A stretch of 64,000 bases of DNA, taken from positions 69,846,916-69,910,915 of the forward strand of contig CM047426.1 in the NCBI GenBank assembly GCA_026168455.1, written 5' to 3'. A program made the translations under genes and the position numbers. The DNA is from Theocolax elegans (Eukaryota > Arthropoda > Insecta > Hymenoptera > Cerocephalidae). Position 1 is the first letter of the stretch. Each line of letters starts with the position of its first letter. The notes below the pieces were generated by a model. That model was given only the letters and a program-made list of their open reading frames with translations. It had not been told where the DNA came from and did no database searches. This document shows, piece by piece, positions 10,907 through 18,312 of the stretch.

Positions 10907-11600
10907 CCCGCGTAAAAATATAAACTATTGCCACTATATTGCCGAGCAATGGGCAATAGCTATTGCAAACATATTGCCAATATGTTGCCGCGACAATTGG
11001 CAATGTATTGCCAACATATCTCCAAACGTACAACCGCCCATATTTTTGCCAAATATTGGCAATAGTTACTACCTTACCTTTTGTAAACGATTACCAATAT
11101 GTTGGCCATATCTCATAAATTTAAAAAAAAAATAATAATAATAATAGCCATTTTGCTATTTTGTTATTAAGAGTTAATTTCAGGCTATAAAGAACAGTTG
11201 AATTCATAAAATTTTGGACTTAGAAATTTTTTAACCACATTTTTCAACTGTTCTTTATAACCTGAAATTAACTTTTGATAACAAAATAACAAAATGGCTC
11301 AGTGGTAAAGAGTTAGCATTCGGATCTAAAGATTGAAGGTTCAAATCCCGCGGCTGGCTGATATTTTTTTTTTATTTTTTTTTTAAATGTATGAGATATG
11401 GCCAACATATTGGTAATAGTTTACAAAAGGTAAGATAGTAACTATTGCCAATATTTGGCAAAAATATGGGCGGTTGTACGTTTGGAGATATGTTGGCAAA
11501 ACATTGCCAATTGTCGCGGCAACATATTGGCAATATGTTTGCAATAGCTATTGCCCATTGCCCGGCAATATAGTGGCAATAGTTTATATTTTTACGCGGG
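10907..11600 (+). mobile_element. Palindromic MITE A, complete copy
   Basis: 694 bp, beginning CCCGCGTAAAAATATAAACT and ending with its inverse. Arms of about 230 bp are filled with TTGGCAATA/TATTGCCAA words. The centre has a second inverted repeat (about 11166-11280). The right arm has the tRNA-like domain; the left arm has lost it. The flank is TG on each side. The related element at 59041 shows the uninterrupted site, which confirms the boundaries. Confidence 0.85.
11292..11357 (+). other. tRNA-like domain in MITE A
   Basis: Same domain as at 981-1046, with a few substitutions (GAGTTAGC in place of GAGCCAGC). A and B boxes are preserved. Confidence 0.6.
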
Positions 11601-12517
11601 TGGTTGATTTAAAAATAATTTTTTAGTTTACAATAAATATATTTTAGAAATTCAAGTATTGGTTTTGAATGTTTCAAAGAAATCGTCTTATTTGTTTTAA
11701 ATAGTTTTAATTAGTGTTAAGCAAAAAATTTACAGCTGCAAGAAGATATTTTTTTGTTTCAATTAAATATTTTATCAAATATTTTTATCCCTTTTTTATA
11801 AAATTTTTGTTTATTATGAATAAATATTTGATAGTTCTTAGTAAATATTTATTATAAATATTCTTATAGCATCAAAAAAATCACTTAATTGTACCAAAAT
11901 ATACTATTATTTTGATCAAATAATTTCTTCTTTGATTTTAATAAACTTTGTTTGTTGCAAGTAATTTAAATTTAAATAAATTATTTAACAAACTCGATTT
12001 ATGAAGGAAATTTAATATACTTCTATAAAATTATGCTATATATCAGAATAAAATTTTATACTATGCGGTATAGTAAAAATTCTAAATAATATACATTTGC
12101 ATACATTTTCATACATAGTATAGTAAAATTTAGAAATATTACTGTCAAATATATCCAGATAAGTGAGCAAAAATTATGAAGAAAGCGTAAAGACAATGCG
12201 ACTGGTCAAGACCGCTAATTACCCTGTTTCAACGATAACAATAGTAAGTATTAATTATTTGTAATAATGTTTATTACTACAAACTTAATATATGAAGTAA
12301 GCAAAATGCGTCAACAACAAAAAGCTCAAATGATAGGTTAAGTTTGTTAATTGAAAAGAAACCTTTGCCACATACAATACATTTAAAAATGTACAACAAA
12401 TACATTCTTTTTTGTTAGAAACATCAAAGAGATGGAATCAGAGGTAAGAGATGCGGCCAGAGTATGAATGCGTTAAAGTTTTTGTGTATTTATGCCTCTA
12501 TTCCTCTCTTTCCTTAA
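11601..12517. other. CACTG element interior, no gene
   Basis: The first part aligns with 59066-59300. The remainder is AT-rich with no ORF. A short non-repetitive stretch at 12160-12250 has no recognisable function. Confidence 0.45.
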
Positions 12518-13424
12518 GGTGGTTCGTTACCGGTCGCGGGGGGAATCGGTGCGGGGAGGGATTGTCGATTTCAGCTATTGTGGAAGTATTATGAACGACA
12601 AAATTAAAATACTAACCCCATGTAAAAACATTTGCCCGCGTGCTCGACGCACCGACTCGGCGAATTAAAAAAATTATTTTATTTTCAACTCGCCGTATCT
12701 CACAATGTAATTAATGGATCGTTCCAAAAAAATTACAGAGTATACACCATAAGTACTAGTCCCTTACTGCCGCATTACAAAATGACTAAGGTATTATAAA
12801 ACACGTAAAAAAAATTATAAACAAAAAACATTTTTTAATTCGCTACTAATTTCTTAATTAAAAAAAAGTGAGTGGGGAAGTTTTAAAAAATGACAAAATA
12901 AAACTGCTGTATTATTTAAAATATATTAAAGAAGATGTGTACAAAATTTGAGGTCCAAATATGCAGTGGAAAAAAAGTTAGAGGTGATTTAGTGTTTTGC
13001 GTTCAAATAAAGACAAACGCGCACTTGGCTGACTGGGAGTCTCTCATTTCTGTCTTGTAGGGCCCTTGTAGCTTATAGCCCGCGCGACATTTTTTTCACA
13101 TCTACGCTTGTATCTCGACAATAACAATGGATATGCATATTTTTTAAGACGGGAATCTCTTTAGAAATAAATATTCTTTTATTTAAAAAGTTTTTATATT
13201 CAATCATAGGTGTAGAAATATGTATAAATTACGGTAAAAGGATAAATTGTGTCATCACTCCATAAGAGCCTGTAGCAAAATTTTGAAGTTTGAACTAATT
13301 TATTTAAAAAATAAGGTCCGTGACCATATTCAAACCTTATTTGGTCATCAAAGCATATTAAATGGAATGTTTATAACTTGGTTTCATTCATATCTGTTAT
13401 TGTCGACTTTAGTATCGAACCACC
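12518..13424. mobile_element. TTAA-flanked MITE (GGTGGTTCG ends)
   Basis: Ends GGTGGTTCG and CGAACCACC, both next to TTAA (12514-12517 and 13425-13428). A TTAA target with GG...CC ends fits piggyBac-like or Kolobok-like nonautonomous elements. 907 bp with no coding sequence. A related element with GG...CC ends lies at 29121-29614. Confidence 0.65.
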
Positions 13425-13455
13425 TTAAGCCTAAAATATTAAATGAAGTATAGTG

Positions 13456-13843
13456 ACCGACGCGGTGGCGGAGTGGTGGAAACGCACCTCGGCCGATCGC
13501 GAAAGTTAAGCAGCGCTGAGCGCGATTAGTACTTGGATGGGAGACCATTCTCGTGCGGCTTTCGTGATCGGTTAGGTATTTTTTCACATTCTACAACGCG
13601 AGCGGGAGGTGTGAAACGTTCTGTTTCGGTGTCATATAGCCTACGCAATGTGACTTTGACACCCAAACAGAATATTTCGAAGACACCGGGCCATCTCGGG
13701 TGGTTGGGGATTAAAAAAGGTGGGGAAAAAGCACCCACACAGAGGTGGTGGGTAGACGCCGTTGAAGTCCTCCAGGCGGGGACAAACGGCAGGATGTGCC
13801 AGAAAAATGACACCAAAACTAGTAAATAAAAAAAATATAAATA
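13456..13843 (+). mobile_element. 5S-rRNA-derived SINE, copy 1
   Basis: The head (about 13485-13550) reads GCCGATCGCGAAAGTTAAGC then ATTAGTACTTGGATGGGAG, matching the 3' half of 5S rRNA including its internal Pol III promoter. It is preceded by a GTGGCGGAGTGG segment resembling a tRNA D arm. A unique body follows (TCACATTC...CAAACAGAA) and an A-rich tail. Imperfect direct repeats beginning AATATTAAAT flank it (about 13436 and 13844). A second copy lies inverted at about 58160-58533. The long frames in this region on both strands are not conserved and are not coding. Confidence 0.75.
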
Positions 13844-14194
13844 AATATTAAATAAGGTAGTGTAAGTTGTGCTCTTAATATCGAGTTGTATTTCAATATC
13901 AATAACATTATTAATTTTATAAAATTTAATATACAATATATATAATATTTAATATACAGTATAGTAAAATTTGATGATTCGAAAATTTACGATACCATAT
14001 ACTAAAATTTAGTATAAATTGAGTTTGTGTCTCAATTAAAATACAGTATAGCAATTTTTACTGAAGATTATAGGAATATTTAATCATACATTTCTCTCCG
14101 TGTAATTAGTTCTAAATACATATTTGTTTATTTCAAACAAACTAATTTGAAATAAATCAATTTATTTGTTTCAAATAAATTATTTTTTTCAGTG

Positions 14195-15752
14195 TATCAT
14201 TTACTGTCAACTTAATTAATTTACCTATTTAAGGAATCTGAATCGACCTATTTTTGTATTTCTTAGTTATAAAAGGGTTGAATTAGTTTTATAGTGATAA
14301 ATAATATTATGGGAGAACACGTAATTGCTAATAAAGTTTCTGCTTAAATTGTAATTGTAACACAAAAGTGTCGATGGCGCCGATGGTAAGGTGTCAAACT
14401 TGACCTGGAGGGTTCCAGCTTCGATTTCCAACCAGCTCAATGGTTTTTTTACAAATTTCAATGTATTCCATTTATATATATTTCATCTAAACTAATAAGT
14501 AAACCTTAATAAAGTACACTGAAATTTTAATACGAAATAAAAATTGTGCAAAGAAAATAGAGATGGTGTGATATGAACATGATATCTGAAACTAAATTGT
14601 TCTTTTTACACATATCTTCAGCAAAACTGAGTAAGCTTTGTTATATGCTTCAGTAATACAAGTTTGTCACTACCTTTCTACGCAGCATAGTGATATTTTA
14701 AACTATTTTTGTAATTTTCAAACGTAATGATCCATTTTATTCAAGTTGCATTCTTAATCTAATAGTGTTTACGTAATAACTGTTTCACCGAGCGACAGGA
14801 TTTGAAGTGTAAAAGTACGTATAATATTATTATTTTAGATATTTTAACTAAAATTCCACTAGTTTCTTGAAGGAAACGGGTAACTTGGGGGATTTGTAAA
14901 ATTTAAGTCCGTTGAAGTATGAACATTATATCTATCGTAAAGTCTTAAATTTCTATAGAGATATATATCGGGTTAAAGAATTTTTAAGTTCGATAGATAC
15001 AAAAGATTTTCGTAAAACAATTATTATACTTCCTTCTATTATACATGCTTACAGTAATCTACATTCGCCGATTGATGAGTGGCGTGATTGAATATATAGT
15101 ATTACAGCACATTTATCGAATAAAGATTGCATTGCTAATAAATATTGTTTTATATTGTACATACTCCAGTACATGATGTTTATTCTTATTCTCATGATAT
15201 TTAATTTTAAGTTATACATATGTGCTGAATCTTATATTTCTTTCTAACTTATTCAATCAGTTAATATAGAACTGAACATTCTAAAAGTATATTATTAAGA
15301 ACAGGAATGTCCATGATAAATTAAAAACCAATTTCTAGTATTTTGAAATTATTATATGGTTTATTTAAAAAGTCTATTAAGGAGAAAATAAATATAAGAA
15401 TTATAAAAAGCCAAGACAGACAAGATGACAGAGCCAAATTTCCTTTCAATAATGCCATTGTTGAATAAATAAATATTTTCGTTTCAAATTTTACTAGAAA
15501 TTTAGAGAGATGCCGAACTCATTATATCAAATATGTTACATTAAAATTTAATGAAAACCACAAGAATATTGTCTTTCATTGTATTATGCAATAATCTATA
15601 AGTATTACAAAGTTACAAGATTAGTTGCGTGCATATATTAATGAGAATAATTGTTTAAAAATTTTTTGTCGTTCTGCACTAAAATTATAAAATTTTAAAA
15701 CATTTAACATTTTTAATATTGTATATATCGTAATCAGTCTCGATGGTGTTAA
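14195..15752. other. AT-rich stretch without recognised features
   Basis: No ORF above background. The only hint is a weak tRNA-like patch at 14372-14437. The rest could be single-copy intergenic DNA or old repeat. Confidence 0.4.
14372..14437 (+). other. Weak tRNA-like sequence
   Basis: GATGGCGCCGATGGTAAGG resembles a degenerate A box and GCTTCGATTTCC a B box, at a plausible spacing. It could be the head of an old SINE. No clear tail or duplication was seen. Confidence 0.3.
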
Positions 15753-15754
15753 TC

Positions 15755-16257
15755 TTGAAAACTTATTTGCGATCTGACGGAGGCAAAGGAAAAAAATCTT
15801 AAAAAGACAGATTTTTTTATTATAAGCAACGTGTTTTTTTATAAGGCGTGGTCTGCCAACCTCTTCAGTCTATTTATTAGACACAAAAAAAAATTACAAT
15901 TTATTGAGAACGCACATATGACAATACACTGACAATAAAAGATTTCGTACCTTTAATCGGATTATCGATGCGTCAAATGATCTGTCAAATTATGTGTACA
16001 TCGTCGTGTTTATAGATGTAGCGAGTGTAAACACAGGAAACGTCAAACGGTTGTTAATTAGACATTTAAATTTCTAAGAACTGGCAAATAAGTGGTATTT
16101 AAAAATTTAATATCCTCTTTCTTGTTGATATTATTACTATGAATTTTCAGAAATCAAACGTTTGTTGTAATTACGCCAACGAAACATTGCTTATAATAAA
16201 AAAGTCTGTCTTTTTAAGATTCTTTTTTTCTTTGCCTCCATCAGATCGCATATAAGT
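15755..16257. mobile_element. Foldback MITE interrupted by the Gypsy element (main part)
   Basis: Left arm CTTGAAAACTTATTTGCGAT... at 15755 is mirrored by the sequence ending at 16257 and continuing after the Gypsy element at 23410-23422 (AAGTTTTCAAG). The arms share GGAGGCAAAG, CTTAAAAAGACAGA and TTATAAGCAACG words. The target duplication is ambiguous (TTA or TTAA). There are no ORFs. Confidence 0.7.
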
Positions 16258-16389
16258 TGCGACGAGAGCCCTTGCTATAGGCAATACGCCGTGCTCTCGC
16301 GCTTAACATCTCGCGGAGCAAGCAGGATTAAGGGACTGCTCCCCACTCCTATACCGACAAACGAGAGACACCTAGCGGCCGTCGACGGG

Positions 16390-16397
16390 TATATATA
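16390..16397 (+). promoter_or_regulatory. LTR TATA box
   Basis: TATATATA inside GGGTATATATACAGG, about 130 bp from the LTR start. It would place transcription start near 16420, just upstream of the hairpin array. Confidence 0.65.
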
Positions 16398-16457
16398 CAG
16401 GCGCGCGGACCAGAACAGACAGTCGGCTTGGCGCAGTGGCCCGAGCAGGAACACTCC

Positions 16458-16831
16458 CTCTCTACCTCGGTTCACCAGGTTGAGAGCGCGATCCTCTCGG
16501 GAGCTGAGACAAGCTCGAGTCCTGACCGTACCCTCGGTTCTCCAGAGTACGTCAGTAATAACCCGACTCGGTTCTCCCACTGGTTCACCGTGGGCGAAAC
16601 GAGGAAGGTGCTTGGCCCCGCGACCGCGTACGTGCCCCCGCGACACCGTAACCGCGAAAGCAATAGACGACTCTCCTCGGTTCACCAGGATAGTCGTCTG
16701 CGAAACTTGCTCCTTTGGCTATCGGCGCACCATAGTGGAGGGAGGCAAGTCGACACCGTCGTACACACCTAGCCAGTTTCGTTTTAGCGTTTGGGTCGAT
16801 AACCCTCTTGGTTCTCCAGAGGATTATCGAC
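16458..16831 (+). ncRNA. Hairpin array with shared apex in LTR leader
   Basis: Six hairpins: stems 16458-16467/16477-16486, 16522-16534/16544-16555, 16576-16580/16590-16594, 16665-16677/16687-16699, 16719-16722/16732-16735 and 16795-16808/16818-16831. Loops are CGGTTCACC, CGGTTCTCC, TGGTTCACC, CGGTTCACC, CGGCGCACC and TGGTTCTCC. Stem sequences differ entirely while pairing is kept. Each loop can fold further into a bulged pyrimidine, GG:CC and a four-base loop. This suggests a repeated protein-binding RNA motif, perhaps for Gag and packaging (inference). The same array is in the 3' LTR at +6244. Confidence 0.7.
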
Positions 16832-16990
16832 ACCACCGAGATTTTCTGCCTTATCGACGATCGAGTTGCTCTCGTCGAGGGGTAACCGCGTCATTAGTAT
16901 ATTGTAACCTTGTATTCCGTATTAGTAATTATATTGCCTGGCTAGCATATCACACATATATTGTATATACACAGTCATAACACGCATGCG

Positions 16991-16996
16991 AATAAA
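16991..16996 (+). terminator. Polyadenylation signal in 5' LTR
   Basis: AATAAA downstream of the hairpin array. It is the copy of the signal used in the 3' LTR at 23235. Confidence 0.55.
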
Positions 16997-17165
16997 TTTA
17001 TGTGACTAACGAGACTCTTCTTGTATTCATTTGTTGCAGAGACATAAGGACGAGCGGGTTGTAATTTAATTAAGCGAATAATAAATACTCATTTAGAAAT
17101 AAAAAGTGTTGGTCTTTACGTAACCCCACCCTGGTTTCCTTACTTGGCAAAATCCCTCGGTTACA

Positions 17166-17183
17166 TGGCGCTCGGACAGTTTA
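17166..17183 (+). other. Primer-binding site
   Basis: TGGCGCTCGGACAG begins immediately after the LTR terminal CA, as expected for a tRNA 3'-CCA primer. The priming tRNA was not identified. Confidence 0.7.
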
Positions 17184-17295
17184 GATAGAGTAGTTAGTCA
17201 CACGAATTTATGGCATCTCGTTACACCGATCGATTGTAGGTACACTAGAACAGCGCGTACACTAGCACAATTTTTGTAAACAGATAGTAACCAAG

Positions 17296-18312
17296 ATGGG
17301 CGTTTCTTGGATATATAAACTCAAGAAAGAAGAGCTGATCAATGAGGTAAAGAAGAATGAGTTAGATTGGGAAGGAACGGTTGCCGAACTACGAGAAAGG
17401 CTGGTCGTTTTTGTGCGCGCAAACCCGGATAAATTTACCGATAAGCCCGAAGATCCAGTCGAAGGCGAAGAAGATAAACAGACGTTATCGACCGAATTAG
17501 AAATACCAGTCTCAATGGCCGTCAGAACAATGGAGTCGATGAGAAAATGGAATTGTTTCTTCAGTGGTAAAGAGAGTCTATATGCATTTCTGGAACGAGT
17601 CGATGAATTACAGCGAGCATATCAGTTTACCGACAAACAAATGATGCAAGGAATTACAGAACTGTTACGAGGTGACGCGCTGCTGTGGTATCGAAATATC
17701 CAGGAAGAAGAATTAACGTGGCAGCGACTAGTAGAAAAGTTACGTTTATATTTCTTGTCACCAAGTGAACTGCGTAGTCTCGAAAAACAGATCAACGACC
17801 GTCATCAGAGGAATGGAGAAGCAATTCGTAACTACTTACTTGATGTCGTTACTCTCATGAGACGGCGAGGAGGATACGATCTAGAACGTCAACTGAACAT
17901 ATTGTATTATAATATGAGATCGGAACTAAGACTGTACATCAAGCGAGGCGAAATTAAGTCTATTGATGACTTCGTTCAACAAGTGGAAGAAATAGAAGAA
18001 ACTCTCCGTGAGACAAAAGTACAAACGGGAGAAATAAAATTTCATCCGAGACAGAATACTCCAGGGTCTACAATGACTGTCACACAGACCTATAATAGGA
18101 AGGAATGCTGCTGGCGCTGTAAGCAAAGAGGCCACGATAGATTTAATTGTAGAAATCAATCTAAAAAATTCTGCTCTTACTGCGGAAGAGATGACATTTT
18201 AACTCGTGATTGTAAGTGTCCGAAACCGGGAAACGGAGAGCGGGCCGGCTCGACCAACAAGAACAGCCGGCCCTCGGAAAGGAAAATCGATACTATGTCC
18301 AGGCCAGAGTAG
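17296..18312 (+). CDS. gag: Gag polyprotein of young Gypsy element
   Basis: 338 aa from ATG at 17296. Residues about 7-42 (KLKKEELINEV...ELRERLV) resemble a SAP motif, a helix pair known from chromatin-associated proteins. The middle (about 75-220) looks like a retrotransposon capsid fold (WNCFFSGKESLYAFLERVDE ... ALLWYRN). Near the C-terminus is a zinc knuckle CWRCKQRGHDRFNC (CX2CX4HX4C). A second knuckle-like CSYCGRDDILTRDC has Ile where His is expected. Gag overlaps pol by 97 nt, and pol is in the -1 frame. The structural protein would form particles and bind the RNA. Confidence 0.9.
   Translation: MGVSWIYKLKKEELINEVKKNELDWEGTVAELRERLVVFVRANPDKFTDKPEDPVEGEEDKQTLSTELEIPVSMAVRTMESMRKWNCFFSGKESLYAFLERVDELQRAYQFTDKQMMQGITELLRGDALLWYRNIQEEELTWQRLVEKLRLYFLSPSELRSLEKQINDRHQRNGEAIRNYLLDVVTLMRRRGGYDLERQLNILYYNMRSELRLYIKRGEIKSIDDFVQQVEEIEETLRETKVQTGEIKFHPRQNTPGSTMTVTQTYNRKECCWRCKQRGHDRFNCRNQSKKFCSYCGRDDILTRDCKCPKPGNGERAGSTNKNSRPSERKIDTMSRPE

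Larger units (their letters stand above)
1434..14194. mobile_element. Large AT-rich element with CACTG termini, copy 1 (composite)
   Basis: Starts CACTGAAAAAAAA at 1434 and ends TTTTTTTCAGTG at 14194, flanked on both sides by TA. The subterminal sequence on both sides is built of AAACAAATAAAT-type words. It has been interrupted by the transposon at 1748-8632, MITE A at 10907-11600, a TTAA MITE at 12518-13424 and a 5S-SINE at 13456-13843. Its own sequence (1434-1747, 8633-10906, 11601-12517, 13844-14194) shows no coding region. A second copy starts at 53273, and the two align through 59041-59300. The superfamily is unresolved: CACTG ends fit a CACTA-like element, the TA flanks fit mariner-like. 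Confidence 0.5.
16258..17165 (+). repeat. 5' LTR of young Gypsy element
   Basis: 908 bp. It has a TATATATA box at 16390 and AATAAA at 16991, so R probably spans about 16420 to 17015. The R region holds a set of hairpins with a shared apex (16458-16831). Open frames of 229, 136 and 114 codons occur here but are untranslated leader or U3. Confidence 0.92.

Noticed and set aside
13485..13550. Functional 5S rRNA gene
   Set aside because: Only the 3' half is present and it continues into a SINE body.
13384..13936. Frames of 98 and 136 codons
   Set aside because: They run through the 5S-SINE and are not kept in its second copy.
16275..16980. Open frames of 229, 136, 114 and 83 codons, repeated exactly at 22519-23224
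   Set aside because: They lie in the two LTRs. Exact repetition follows from LTR identity, no domain is visible, and the hairpin array explains the constraint.
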